From Ostreococcus mediterraneus (lineage: Eukaryota > Chlorophyta > Mamiellophyceae > Mamiellales > Bathycoccaceae), in assembly GCA_012295225.1 (NCBI GenBank), contig WMKK01000012.1:549054-613053 (forward strand): a stretch of DNA of 64,000 nucleotides, in the 5' to 3' direction. A model generated the notes under the pieces. It had not been told where the DNA came from. It did no database searches and saw nothing but the letters and a program-made list of their open reading frames with translations. The first letter of the stretch is position 1. Each line of letters opens with the position of its first letter. This document shows, piece after piece, positions 18,406-29,700 of the stretch. The position numbers and the translations under genes were made by a program.

Positions 18406-20535
18406 ATGGCGCACGGACGAGGGACGACGAATGGTGGCACACCACCGACGACGACGACGAATAAGACGAATAAGACGAACGTGAAGCGACCACTGGTGAG
18501 CGCGATGGCACAGCACACCAAGGCGAGGTTGGTGACGAAAATAGCGGCGGGAGTTCGAGGGAAACAGGCGTTGTATGGTGAAGGCGCGAGCGCGCGAGCG
18601 ACGCGAGGAGACGCGCGCGACGACGACAAGGATCTCACGTATGTATCGACGTATGATTTGAACATTGACGTCGTTGACGCGGAGAATGAAGCGAGAAGTG
18701 ATGAAGAACGCGCGCGACGTCGTAAGCTTGATGTAGGTGGTGACGAGACGGCGACGACGCCGCGCGCGGGGCGGCGTCCCGAAGACGACGACGCGCGCGC
18801 GACAAAGTCGCAGCTTGGAGAGTTTATACATGAGCCCGCGGCGGTGCGCACGCCTGTGATGATGGAAAATGATGTGCACGTCTCTGGGTCACCGTCATCG
18901 CGCGCGACGACGACGACGACGACGATGACGAGCGAGGAGGATGTGGACACTACGCGGGCGAGCGCGAGCAGCCAAGGCGGCGGCTCGACAAAGCCAACGA
19001 CGTCGAATAAGCAAGGTAAATTGTGCGAGCTCAGGACGCAAGAGCGTGCATCAAAGACGAATACATCTACGTTGCCGACGGTGTATGCAATTGTCAATCA
19101 AGGTGTGGTTCCGGAGGATTTGTTACAAGGCAAAGACGCCGACCAATGGCGAGCGTTTGTTGACCAAGGCGCGATGGTTCTCAGACTTCCGGATGGCTGG
19201 GACGTATTAGAAGACGTTAGCGCGCTGTGTGACTTGAACTGGATTGGCAAAAGGGGGTTGAAACTTCGCACGCTCGGACCGGACTATCAGTACCTACGTC
19301 AAAGTTTGCCAGATTCAAAAACTGGCTTGCTTCCGCGATTCACCGCGATGGATGGGTACGATTACGACNTGGAACTCGGGGCATTCATCGACGATTTTCA
19401 GGAGAATGTCCGAGCGCACGCCGATCACTTTCGTTTAATGGGTGTCGATGCGCGCGAGAGTTGGTTTTTACACCAAGTACACACTGGTTTTCCATTACAA
19501 TTTCCATACTTGCAAGGCTTGGCGTACAACGCGTTGATTGCAAACGTATCCGCCAAGGTGCTCGCCGCGCAATGGGACGAATCGCACGCGTGGGATCCAC
19601 GTTTGCTGGGTGAACGCTCACCAAGCATTCTTCGACGGTGCTTACAATTGTGCGAGTCGGTCAACCATTCGGTCATCGCCGAGGCTCGAGCGGCGGCGCC
19701 GCCAGATAGAGACGCCATGGCTCTGGCGGCGCGCAAGGAAGAGATGCGAGCGACTGGCGGTAGCGCCATCTTGGCGAATTCAGACGCCGTTCGAAGGAAA
19801 ATCGAGCGCAAAGGTATTCTTGGAAAGAGTGGTGGCATCAACGCCGGTAAGAAAAAGGGTAAGCAGCAATCAAAGAATCCTGTAAAAGATTCGCCACCGC
19901 CTCAACCCGTCGTGGCTGATGCGTCGGCGTACATTGCCAAGGCGAGCGCGAGGCGTTTATGGGGCGTGGGTATCGTCACTCCGTGGTTGTACTACATGGG
20001 CGTAGGATCTATCTTTCCGTTACACTTTGAAGATTACGCATTCGGATCGGCAAATGTCATCCTGGCTCGTCCCGATTCCCAAGCTTGGGTGGTTTGGTAT
20101 AGCATTCCTCGAGCCGATCTGTATCTGCTTCACGTGTATCTGCGCGAGCTTCTCGGGGACGCGTACACTTTAGATGTGCTCGAAATGCGTAAAATTTGGC
20201 TCGATCCAGTGCGAATTGAGCAGTGGAATGCAAAGCGAAAGAAGACTGAAGATAAGCTGCGAGTTTATCGTCACGTGCAAAAGCCAGGTGACTACGTCGT
20301 GACTGATTACGGTTCCGTGCACTGGGGCGTGAATTTGGGCGCTGGCTGGAAAGCCGCCGTCAACTTTGCGTACCTTGGATGGAAACCTGCTGCTGAGGAA
20401 GTGAACGAAGTATATCGGCAATTAGAACGCGAGTTGGGACAATCTCGTCACCATAGGTGTTGTCCTAAATTCCACGAACTCGGCGATCGATTCTCTGAAG
20501 CAAACATCGTCGCCCCGGATACAAAGGAACGTTGA
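18406..20535 (+). CDS. JmjC-domain protein (putative histone demethylase)
   Basis: A Fe(II)/2-oxoglutarate oxygenase of the JmjC class, probably acting on histone lysines in the nucleus. From the ATG at 18406 (709 residues) there is a Thr/Asp-rich disordered N-terminus (~1-215), then a JmjN-like segment (TVYAIVNQGVVPEDLL...), a helical region, a Lys-rich insert (KKKGKQQSKNP) and the JmjC core. The iron ligands are His540 and Glu542 in PLHFEDYAFGS and a distal His639 in GSVHWGVNLGAGW. WVVWYSIPRAD matches the KDM4/KDM5-type WY.IP segment. No PHD or Tudor domain is visible. One base (19369) is ambiguous. The long upstream frame to 18007 is repeat-derived and was not used. Confidence 0.82.
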   Translation: MAHGRGTTNGGTPPTTTTNKTNKTNVKRPLVSAMAQHTKARLVTKIAAGVRGKQALYGEGASARATRGDARDDDKDLTYVSTYDLNIDVVDAENEARSDEERARRRKLDVGGDETATTPRAGRRPEDDDARATKSQLGEFIHEPAAVRTPVMMENDVHVSGSPSSRATTTTTTMTSEEDVDTTRASASSQGGGSTKPTTSNKQGKLCELRTQERASKTNTSTLPTVYAIVNQGVVPEDLLQGKDADQWRAFVDQGAMVLRLPDGWDVLEDVSALCDLNWIGKRGLKLRTLGPDYQYLRQSLPDSKTGLLPRFTAMDGYDYDXELGAFIDDFQENVRAHADHFRLMGVDARESWFLHQVHTGFPLQFPYLQGLAYNALIANVSAKVLAAQWDESHAWDPRLLGERSPSILRRCLQLCESVNHSVIAEARAAAPPDRDAMALAARKEEMRATGGSAILANSDAVRRKIERKGILGKSGGINAGKKKGKQQSKNPVKDSPPPQPVVADASAYIAKASARRLWGVGIVTPWLYYMGVGSIFPLHFEDYAFGSANVILARPDSQAWVVWYSIPRADLYLLHVYLRELLGDAYTLDVLEMRKIWLDPVRIEQWNAKRKKTEDKLRVYRHVQKPGDYVVTDYGSVHWGVNLGAGWKAAVNFAYLGWKPAAEEVNEVYRQLERELGQSRHHRCCPKFHELGDRFSEANIVAPDTKER

Positions 20536-20717
20536 ATAAACGCCGCCGACGAATCTTGAGGGTCAGAGTTCTTCAGAATGTACACGTTAGTCATTGTGTT
20601 CAACATGTTGTTGTAAATAAAAACACAAACAGATTATTTCACATCGCATCGCATCTCTGAGGTATCATTATCATTACAAAAATAAAACACACATCGTCGC
20701 CCTTATCGTGGTTTGCT

Positions 20718-22403
20718 CTACGCCGTCTTTGGACAGATTGTTTCGGGATGATTTGGATTGAACACTGAGATTGGTGTTGGGCGCACGTCGTAGCCTTCAC
20801 TTTGCAACTTGTCGATAAAGAATTCTGGAAACTCTTGCTCGAGCTCGTTTCGCGTATCTGGCAACTGCACTGGCGTATCTGTCAAGTACAATGGTTCTCT
20901 GAATGAAATGTTCAACCAAGGCGTGGGATCGAGTCTTCCATCAATCATGGCACGTAAGAACGCTTGCCATGTTCCTCGACCCATGTTCGAGTCGACTTCA
21001 TCGCGTACCATTTGCGCCATCACGATGCGACGGTGACCTTTAACCGTGCTTAGATCAATCCACTGTGCGTCTTCGGCATCGGCGATGATCTTTAGCCAGT
21101 GCTTAATACGCGCGATGCCCTCCGCTCGGGCGAGGCGTTCTTCGATGCGACGCGCTACTGGAAGCACCGCAGATTGGCGTTCTCGAGGTCGATTGCCAGC
21201 TGCCAGTCGTACGTCTAACGTAATGTGTTCTTTAGACAATCCTTGCTCGTGCCTCCACCATCCGCGCGGGACGTACAGAATATCCCCTGGACACAAGACA
21301 AAGCTCATCCCGCGCACCGACGCGAACGCCGGCGTTTGACCGTAGTTCACGTCATCGAAATCAACCATGCTATAACCATCATAAGGATGAGCTACTGGGT
21401 ACGGATACATACCTTTGAATGAATGTTCGGGAGAAATGAGCAGCACTCGTCGGCGTCCGCTGACTTGGAGTTGAAAAGAGTCTTCCAATGCGTATCGCGC
21501 CGGAGTCAAACAGTCGCGAGCGCCGGCGATGAGTTTCATTGATAAGAGTTGACCAAACCTCTGTGACTGACGAAGCTTGTGAAACCATTCCCAATTGATG
21601 CCGGAGTGAAGATCTTGAATGAAATCACCAGTGCAATTTACAAAGTATTCTCTCAACGGTGGCTCAGCTGTGGTGGTGGGTGCGCGCGCGTCGTTTGAAA
21701 TTGGCGCCTGGTACACGTCGCTTTCAAATAAAATTGACTTTTGTTTCCACCCTCGGGCGCACGACGTGAAGTCTTTGAAAGTGCATCGCATAATCTCAAC
21801 TTCAGGTTCGCGAATATGATAGTACGAACCGTGCGCATTCTTGGAATCATCGCACATCACAAACTTGTGTTTGCTTGAAGGACACATCGCGCACGACCAC
21901 TGCTTGGGGCCGAGCGCTTCGGCGACGCGATCGAATCCCCAAGTTTGCTCCAAACCAGGGCGTCTGTTGGCGACGTATCGAGAGCTCACATCCCCCAAAA
22001 CACCAGTATTCATCAACAGCACAGGGGCGCCGCGCATCATGCGTTCATGTGATGCATTATGTGCCCGGACGTTGGAACTTTTGGCGTCGCACACCGCCTC
22101 TCCAGTCGCGTCTTCGCCGACGCTCGGTGGATAACGCGCCGGTGGATCCTCCGCTTCCACCCCTCGCACGCGCGATTCGTGCGACACGATATCCAACCGA
22201 AACACATCTCTCATTGTGCGTCCCGGAACTCCTCCGAGATCGCCCATAATCGCCGCATCAGGTACGTTTTTCCGCGCGCGAATCCTCCCTCGACCAAACC
22301 GTCCGCCGTCGCTCGCCACCCGCGTCGGCGCATCCCTCGTCGAGTCTACGCCCGTGTCCGCGGTCGTCGACGCATCATCGTCACACTCGTCATCACCACT
22401 CAT
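20718..22403 (-). CDS. FIH-like (HIF1AN-type) cupin protein with degenerate iron site
   Basis: A 561-residue homologue of the asparaginyl hydroxylase FIH. The similarity is extended: NTGVLG, SKHKFVMCDDSK, then TPARYALEDSFQLQVSGRRR, MYPYPVAHPYDGYSMVDFD, CPGDILYVPRGWWRHEQ and ITLDV follow FIH in order. In FIH the iron is held by His and Asp of TPAHYDE and a distal His. Here the first two are Arg303 and Ala305; only the distal His385 remains, and the 2-oxoglutarate-binding Lys is Arg. It is therefore probably not a working oxygenase. The N-terminus is acidic and disordered. Convergent with the JmjC gene (182 bp between stops), divergent from MIP. Confidence 0.78.
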   Translation of the reverse strand: MSGDDECDDDASTTADTGVDSTRDAPTRVASDGGRFGRGRIRARKNVPDAAIMGDLGGVPGRTMRDVFRLDIVSHESRVRGVEAEDPPARYPPSVGEDATGEAVCDAKSSNVRAHNASHERMMRGAPVLLMNTGVLGDVSSRYVANRRPGLEQTWGFDRVAEALGPKQWSCAMCPSSKHKFVMCDDSKNAHGSYYHIREPEVEIMRCTFKDFTSCARGWKQKSILFESDVYQAPISNDARAPTTTAEPPLREYFVNCTGDFIQDLHSGINWEWFHKLRQSQRFGQLLSMKLIAGARDCLTPARYALEDSFQLQVSGRRRVLLISPEHSFKGMYPYPVAHPYDGYSMVDFDDVNYGQTPAFASVRGMSFVLCPGDILYVPRGWWRHEQGLSKEHITLDVRLAAGNRPRERQSAVLPVARRIEERLARAEGIARIKHWLKIIADAEDAQWIDLSTVKGHRRIVMAQMVRDEVDSNMGRGTWQAFLRAMIDGRLDPTPWLNISFREPLYLTDTPVQLPDTRNELEQEFPEFFIDKLQSEGYDVRPTPISVFNPNHPETICPKTA

Positions 22404-22663
22404 GGTCGCGTCGCACGTATGACGTCATACGTCGGTCATGACACGATGGATAACCTCCAGTCGCGTGTCAACTTAAAAAGGCGTTTTTCCATGGGCGTTT
22501 TCGTCCGTTCGCAAAGAAAAATCGCGCAAAGAAAAATCAAAACCACCTGGGGTTTAGCCGCATTGACGTCCACCCGAATAGGCGACGACGACGACGAGGG
22601 AGGACGTCGAACGCGAGATGTGTGGATAGAAAACGTAGAAAACATCGCACACGTCGCCACGCC

Positions 22664-24769
22664 ATGCGACGACGAGGGAGAGACGCGGTGCAGAGGGGGC
22701 GAACGTGGGTGGGGTGGGCGAGCGACGCGCGCGCGTCGGACGGGAGCGCGAAGACGCCGATGGGTGCGCCGAGGGTGATGAGGTCGTGGTTTTCAACGCG
22801 CGTGGGTTTGTATGGGCTCAGTGGGTTGCATGTACCGGGTGATTTCGAGCGGTTGGCGCGAGAGACGATTGGGAAATGTACGACGTTGGCTGGGGCGCTG
22901 AAGGCGGCGCCCGCGCGCGCGGCAACTGTCAAAGCGTTGGACGAGATATCTGATGCCGTGTGTACGGTTGTGGATGTCGCCGAGGTGTGCAGGCACACAC
23001 ATCCTAATCGCGAGTTCGTGCGAGCCGCTGAACGAGCGTATGTGCAGTTGCAAGATTACGTTGCGGCGTTGAACGCGGATGCTGGGCTGTACGAAGCGTT
23101 GCGCGCGGCGCGACGCGCTGACGAAGCAGATATGAGCTCAGAGTGTCGACGTGTGGCGTTGACGTTGCAAGAGGATTTCGAGCGCGGTGGTATTCATCTC
23201 GAAGGGCGCACTCGCACAAAATTTGACGACGCACTTTCCAAGAGCTTGGAGTTTGGGATGGAATTTCAGCGCAACCTGGTGCGTCCAGAGCACGTAAACG
23301 CCGTCGAGTTGGATGATGACGCCCATCGTTTGCTGCCACGAAAGTTGCAACAGCGCTTTCAACGATCGGAGTCTACGTCGTCTTGGCGTGGTGTACTCGA
23401 CGCATCGTCGGCATCTACCATGCTTCGAAGCGCTCAAAACTCAGACGTTAGGCGAAAAGTCTTTGTCGCTTCAAACGCTGGGCCAGAGCCAAACAAGAAT
23501 GTGTTGGCTAACCTCCTATCTGCACGCACCGATGTCGCGCGCTCACTTGGGTTTCAGACCTACGCAAACTTTGCGATGTCTCCTCTTTTGGCTCGAACAC
23601 CGGAAGCGGTGCGCGCTTTCTTGCTAGACTTTTCAGACAGCCTTAGAGAACGCGCCAAAGACGAGCGCGCTTTGATTCAAAAATACGCCGCCAATAATCA
23701 TCAAGGCGATGGGGTTATATCGACGTGGGACAAGGCATATTTCATGTCACAAGCGCGCGGTAACGAATGTGAGTTCGACTCGAGGGCAATTTCCGAATAC
23801 TTTCCTCTCGAAGGCGTCATTGTAGGTATCGGCAAGCTTCTCGAGCGAGTGCTCGGATTGGAAATTCAAATGCAAGACTTGGCGAGCGGAGAAGGATGGA
23901 CCGAAGACCTGAAGAAACTCGTCGTGAAAACCCGCGATGGGGAAATGCGAGGAACTATATATTTAGATCTTTTGCCGAGACCTGGTAAGTTCAATCACGC
24001 TGCGCACTTCGTGATTCGTTGTAGTCGAAAGTTGTCATCCACCGAGCGGCAGCATCCGTCTGTTGCGCTCGTGTGCAACTTTGCTGCGAATACTGGCACC
24101 GGCCGCGCACTGCTTACGCATGCAGAAGTAGAAACACTACTACATGAGTTTGGTCACGCCATGCACTCCGTGTTATCAGACACTGAGTACCAGCACTTGT
24201 CAGGAACACGGGCGCCAATGGATATTGTCGAAGTGCCAAGCCACTTATTTGAGCACTTTGCGTGGGACCCAGATGCGCTGAAGCTTCTCGGTAAGCACTA
24301 TCTGACAAGTGAACCGCTACCGAATGGGATGATAAATGCGCTGCGTAAATCGAAGAGCATATTTGATGCGATCGAGTCGCAACAGCAGCTGGTGTTTGCG
24401 ATGACAGATCTTGAACTTCACAATCAAACGTCGACGCTCTCACCAGCGTCTATCGGTGATCTCGCGGCGAGCATTCAAAATGAGCACAGCTTGTTTCCTG
24501 TAGTGCCAGGAACAAATTGGGAGCTAAGATTTGGTCATTTTGTAGGATACGGATCGACGTACTACTCGTACTTGTACGCCGATGTTCTCGCCGAGGATAT
24601 TTGGAAGCGCTTCTTCGCCGGTGACTCTCTAGCTCCTGGTGCGGGTGAAAGTCTTCGCGACAAGCTTTTACGTCATGGCGGCTCTCGAGATCCTGAACTT
24701 TTAATCAGAGAAGTGCTAGGAAGCGATGCATTGTACGAAGTAGGTGGTGGATTTCGCCCGAGGGTATGA
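22664..24769 (+). CDS. Mitochondrial intermediate peptidase (M3 metallopeptidase)
   Basis: Removes the octapeptide left on some mitochondrial precursors after MPP cleavage. The zinc motif HEFGH (His494, Glu495, His498) is followed by AMHSVLSDTEYQHLSGTR, the characteristic MIP/OCT1 wording rather than that of thimet oligopeptidase, then MDIVEVPSHLFEHFAWDP. The N-terminal part begins with an Arg-rich presequence and GLYGLSGLHVPGDFERL. The C-terminal FGHFVGYGSTYYSYLYADVLAEDIW is the usual M3 end. The length, about 700 residues, is normal. The first in-frame ATG is 22664. Its promoter is shared with the FIH-like gene. Confidence 0.9.
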   Translation: MRRRGRDAVQRGRTWVGWASDARASDGSAKTPMGAPRVMRSWFSTRVGLYGLSGLHVPGDFERLARETIGKCTTLAGALKAAPARAATVKALDEISDAVCTVVDVAEVCRHTHPNREFVRAAERAYVQLQDYVAALNADAGLYEALRAARRADEADMSSECRRVALTLQEDFERGGIHLEGRTRTKFDDALSKSLEFGMEFQRNLVRPEHVNAVELDDDAHRLLPRKLQQRFQRSESTSSWRGVLDASSASTMLRSAQNSDVRRKVFVASNAGPEPNKNVLANLLSARTDVARSLGFQTYANFAMSPLLARTPEAVRAFLLDFSDSLRERAKDERALIQKYAANNHQGDGVISTWDKAYFMSQARGNECEFDSRAISEYFPLEGVIVGIGKLLERVLGLEIQMQDLASGEGWTEDLKKLVVKTRDGEMRGTIYLDLLPRPGKFNHAAHFVIRCSRKLSSTERQHPSVALVCNFAANTGTGRALLTHAEVETLLHEFGHAMHSVLSDTEYQHLSGTRAPMDIVEVPSHLFEHFAWDPDALKLLGKHYLTSEPLPNGMINALRKSKSIFDAIESQQQLVFAMTDLELHNQTSTLSPASIGDLAASIQNEHSLFPVVPGTNWELRFGHFVGYGSTYYSYLYADVLAEDIWKRFFAGDSLAPGAGESLRDKLLRHGGSRDPELLIREVLGSDALYEVGGGFRPRV

Positions 24770-24854
24770 CGTGTTTTTCAAACTCTACTTTTTTAGTGAA
24801 ACAACAAATTTTTAGATTTAGTTAGTTCAGATAGTGGTAGCAAACGAAGCAAAT

Positions 24855-26462
24855 TTAATCGAATGTGATCTTGGTAGCCTTGACAGACATGTCAACATCT
24901 TTAAAATGTGCCCCATACAGTTTGCTTTCTTTCTTCTTCACGTGTGTACCAAACTTTGTGAGTTCTTCGGGAACTTCAGCTCCAGCTTCGCGCAAAACAT
25001 TGACGAGTTCGCCAGCCCGCGCTTTGTCGTGCAGCGTGAAGAAAGTATGAGCTAAGCCGGTGTTACCGGCACGACCAGTGCGACCAATTCTATGGACATA
25101 ATCCTCCGTGGTGAGAGGGAACGTATAGTTGATCACGTACTCGACTTCTTTGATGTCGAGGCCTCGCGCGGCGACGTCGGTGGCAATTAAAATCCGCGAC
25201 GTTCCCTTCTTGAACGCATCGACAGACTTTTCACGATCAAACTGCGACATATCGCCGTGAATACACACCGCGGGCCATTCTCGGCAAAGTCTTTGGTGCA
25301 AATTTGCACACTCCTTCTTATACAATCCGAAAATGAGCGTCCGGGGAACCTCTTTGCCTTTGCCCAAATATTGCTTCATCACACGCGCCAAGTGTTTGTC
25401 CTTGTCTTGAGGCTCCACAACCTCAACGATTTGAGTGATACTATGCGATGCTTTTAAACCCTCGGCACCAATTCGCACCTTTACGGGCTCATGCATAAAT
25501 TCAGACGCAAGAGTTTGCACGCTTTGCGGCCAAGTAGCGGAGAACATGACGGTTTGTCTGTCTGCACGAGTGGCGCCGGCGATAGCTCTAATCTCAGGCT
25601 CAAAGCCGAGATCGAGCATTCTATCGGCTTCGTCGAGGACTAGGATCGTAACGCGATCAAGAACAATGACCCCTTCTTCCATGAAGTCGCGAAGACGACC
25701 AGGCGTGGCAACAATTACCGCAGCGCCGCCGCCCGTTTTCAGCGCGGCTTTTTGTTCATACTTTGGTGAACCACCGTATATGCATACGCACCTCACCCCT
25801 GACGCCTCACCAGCATCGTCAAATACCTTTGCCGTTTGCTGCGCCAATTCACGTGTCGGAGCGAGAACCAAACAAATAGGATGCCCCGGTTTGCACGCCG
25901 GTTGAGATCGAATTTGTGTCAACGCCGGCATACCAAACGCGAGCGTCTTCCCCGACCCCGTGGCGGCGATACCAACCATATCATATCCACTCATAATGAT
26001 CGGCCACGATTGCGCTTGAATAGGCGATGGCGTGCTGAACCCCGCCGTCACGCGCAACAACTCCTTGGAAAACCCCGCATCGGCAAACGTCGACACAGGG
26101 GCCAAGTCGGTGGACAAGCCATCGACTTGCGTAATGGCGAGCTTTTCTCTCGCGCTCGCAATCGCACTCGCCGACATTGACTTCAAAGAACTCGGTGGGT
26201 CATAAAACACTCTTTGATACTTTCCACCCGTCTTTGCTAATTCCTTATCGCCTACGTTTGCGTATCCAAACACCGTCGACGCCGGTGACGCTTTGTGTGC
26301 GGCGTCCCCACCACCGTGCTTTTTCTTCATGGCTCCAGAATCGTCACCACCGTCGTCATCCGCGCGCGCGCGTTTCTTGTCTTTTTTCTCACACTTATCC
26401 TTCTTGTCCTTTTTCTCCTTTTTTTCTTTCTTGCTCTTCTTCATGCCGTCAGATGACCCCAT
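24855..26462 (-). CDS. DEAD-box RNA helicase, Dbp3/RH5-like
   Basis: A nucleolar helicase type used in 60S pre-rRNA processing in yeast (Dbp3). From the ATG at 26462 there is a Lys-rich N-terminus (KKSKKEKKEKKDKKDK) acting as a nuclear/nucleolar signal. The helicase core follows: Q-motif (STPSPIQAQSWP), Walker A ATGSGKT, PTRELAQQ, ATPGRL, DEAD in LVLDEADRML, SAT in MFSATWP, then DVAARGLD and HRIGRTGRAG. The end, LYGAHFKDVD...TKITFD, resembles plant RH5 and yeast Dbp3. The ORF opens at 26561, but the extra residues precede the basic domain and look untranslated. Divergent from TTI1. Confidence 0.88.
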   Translation of the reverse strand: MGSSDGMKKSKKEKKEKKDKKDKCEKKDKKRARADDDGGDDSGAMKKKHGGGDAAHKASPASTVFGYANVGDKELAKTGGKYQRVFYDPPSSLKSMSASAIASAREKLAITQVDGLSTDLAPVSTFADAGFSKELLRVTAGFSTPSPIQAQSWPIIMSGYDMVGIAATGSGKTLAFGMPALTQIRSQPACKPGHPICLVLAPTRELAQQTAKVFDDAGEASGVRCVCIYGGSPKYEQKAALKTGGGAAVIVATPGRLRDFMEEGVIVLDRVTILVLDEADRMLDLGFEPEIRAIAGATRADRQTVMFSATWPQSVQTLASEFMHEPVKVRIGAEGLKASHSITQIVEVVEPQDKDKHLARVMKQYLGKGKEVPRTLIFGLYKKECANLHQRLCREWPAVCIHGDMSQFDREKSVDAFKKGTSRILIATDVAARGLDIKEVEYVINYTFPLTTEDYVHRIGRTGRAGNTGLAHTFFTLHDKARAGELVNVLREAGAEVPEELTKFGTHVKKKESKLYGAHFKDVDMSVKATKITFD

Positions 26463-26782
26463 CGTTCGTCGTCGTCGTCGCGCTGGTGTGTCGCCAGTGG
26501 CGGCGGGCGGGACCGTGGAGATGGTTCTGGTGGCGTCACCAGTCGAGTGATGGAATTCCACGCGCGGGTGCTCGTGAACGTGCGACGACAGAGCGCGACG
26601 TAGGACGACGACGACGGACGACGACGTAGGACGACGACGACGACGACGACGGACAGCGCTCGTATACGAGGTTGTGAGTCACGCACACATCACGATGACG
26701 GTGGTGCGACGCGCGTGAAGGACGCGGGTGTGTGATTGGTGTCGCGCACACACCGAGGACGCGCACGACGAACGAACGAACG
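26463..26782. other. Divergent promoter, Dbp3-like / TTI1
   Basis: About 320 bp with CGACGACGAC runs at 26606-26652; otherwise no gene seen. Confidence 0.5.
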
Positions 26783-29700
26783 ATGGAGGTTGAGCACGAT
26801 TACGACCGGGCGTTGATCGATGGCAGTCGACACGTGATGATTGCTGCGAGCATGGAGTCGTCGTCGACGACGTCGACGGCGTCGTCTTCGGTCTCGAAGG
26901 AGGCGCTAGAGGAGAATACTCGAGAGGCGGTGGAGCGGTTACGAGACTCGGTGCGCGCGGCGCCGATAGATGTCGTTCGCGCGCGATTTATTGCATGCAT
27001 AGTGCCTACGTTAGATGTTCTACGCCTAAGATATCAAGCGCTGAACGTGGCGTTGGGGAAACCGCACGAGGACGCGCCTCCAAAGGTTGTGGCGAGACGC
27101 CGAGTCACGGCGGAGCGGGCGCTCGAGACGACGCGGGCGGCGTTGGAAAAGATGATGGGTGATAGTATCGAGGAGGACGTGAGTGTGCGCATATTCAGTG
27201 CATTAGTAGGCGCGTTGTCATTACCACGCATTGGCGCGTATGAAAGTGTGTGCGAAGAGGTGCTATTGACGTTGCGCGCGTTTTGCGCGAGCGCTCGAGG
27301 AGCGGAGGACTCGTCAACCACCGCGTTTCAAAGCGAGCGCCTGGCACCAATGGTTGGCTTTACTATCTCTACATTACTCGCCATATCACATGAAGAAGCA
27401 AGTGCAGGGGCGCTGGGGAGTAAGTCGTTGCGATCAAGTGCCTTGCTCACGCTCGAGAGAGTGATTCATTTCATTGGCGACGCCGACGCATTGGCGTTTT
27501 TTCTTCCGGGCGTCGTGTCTGGCTTGACGAAGGTTTTGGTAGCCGGGAGTGGCATTCGAGCAAACGAAGGTGCAGGACCAGGTGGTACCGCTAGTGATGG
27601 CGTCGAATACGCGTTGATCTCGTTATCTTCGATTTTAACGCTCGTTTTGAACGACAATTTATACGAGAGCCATGTCAGCGGTGGCGAAAACAAAACGAAT
27701 AAAGCGGACACCTTACAGGACGCGTTGAAAGAGATTGTGTCTCGCTCTTCGCGTGAAGACGACGAAATGTCGCTGCAAAAATTGCAAACATCAGTATTAA
27801 ATGATCAAATGTCCACTAAAGACATTTCCGAAAGAAGTTTCAATGTTAAACGAGACGGCGAATGGTTGCGAAACACAGCGCCACGCGTTGAAACAGCTTT
27901 ACTCGCAACAATCCCACCATTTGTCAGTAGCGCTCGCTCATCAGTGAGATTGGCCGCGGCAAAACTAGCAGGACAAGTGCTTCAACACTGCTCTGATGTT
28001 CTCGGACTCAAGGTTCGACGGAAAATGCTTGAATGTTTGCTAACGCTCAGCGGAGATTCCTGGACTCAAGTCTCGATGCCAGTTTTGGAAGACTTGCGGT
28101 CGCTAGATAAGCTTGGGTGCATCAACACTGACGATTTGGAAATTCTGATCAAAGATGATTTAAGCACACTCGCGGATGTGCTTCGTCAAGATTCTGCTGC
28201 GGCTGCAGGGCATTTACAGCGACTTTGTACTGCGCTCGAGTTCACCGGGCCGAGCCGTCTCAAGGAAATACTTTTTATCAGTCCAAGCTCGCGGCAAAGC
28301 CTGTGCTTGAACGTTGTTCAGTGTTTAGTGCTCACGTCGCACGTCTCATTGAAAGAAAGAGCCGCAAAGGCGGTGCATCTAATTGACCTCGGGGATGCCT
28401 CGGCGTCTACGGACACACTTCCGAGAGAACCGCCGCGATTGCAGTATTTTCCAGAGTCATCAATGTATACGAAGTTTGCGACCATCTTAAGAATTCTGGG
28501 GCAAGCCACAATAGCAGAGAGTGATGTACTCGTCGAGCCGCAGCTTGTGCCGATCGCGCAATTCTTTTTGGGTGCGCTCAGAGATGGATCAGAAGCAGAC
28601 CATACGGGCGACGCACTCGTCATGGCTGGAGCATGGCAGAGGAATGCAACTGCGCACGTAATCGCTCTGAATGAAATCATCCACGGAGTCTTGATCGCTA
28701 ATCATATCGATAGAAAGTATCTCACGCAAATGTGTGGTCTAATTCTTGAGGAATATGTGTGCAGTGAGGTGTGGGAGCTAGATGCGTTGAATCCTGACAA
28801 TGCTTCATTGTTGCGTGCCATAATGGAAGGCTTGGGCGTCATTGGCCAAGGCTTGGGGACAGATTACATACGCACCAGTTCATTCTTAACATCTGCATTG
28901 TGTCCGCTACTAGATAGACTTGGAGAAAACTCGGCTGAAGTGAGAGATACTGCTGCGCTGGTTCTGACTAGCATCGCCATACGCGGTGAGTACGCCTCTG
29001 CTGCTGATGATTCCCCAATTGGTCGACTCGTCGTTGAAAATGGAGATTACGTTGTGGATATGCTGTCAAGACATATCCGACATTTAGATCAGCACCCGCG
29101 TACTTCGCAGCTCTTCGCCGCCGTGTTGAGGAGAACGAACGCCGCAAGGAGTATGGTGAGGCTCTTGGCTGAGCCAATTCGTTCAGCTTTGCGCACGCTA
29201 TCAATTACATCACGGAACCGATATCAAGACCATTCTCGAAACTTTTTGTTAGTGACTCGAGAATATTGTCGAGCTATTGTGGGTGAAGTCGAAAGTATTT
29301 GCACGAAATCGAAGTCAGTAGTTGGTGCAGTGCAAAAGTATCATCCAGAAGAGCCCGATAGCGATGATGAACTTACCGAGATTTTTGTCGACGAGTTATC
29401 AAGCAGCCTCTCTGAAGACATCGAAGGCACTCGAACGAATTGCATCAGTCGAGCACGTCTTTTGCAGTCTATGGTGGTTTCTAGTCTCGAAATACTTGAG
29501 ACGATTGGGGGATTGTTAGAGTCTCCTGACGCTGGTGTTCGGAGTTTAGCCGCAAGGTCGTGCGCACTCGTCATGCAGAGTCTTGGTAAAGCGGAGTCTG
29601 CGTTGAAAGATGAAAAGTACACTTTAAAAGTACTGCAGTCTTATAATGGTCTAGATTCCATTCCGTTCGACTTGACTTCTCTCCATAAAGAGGCTCGGGT

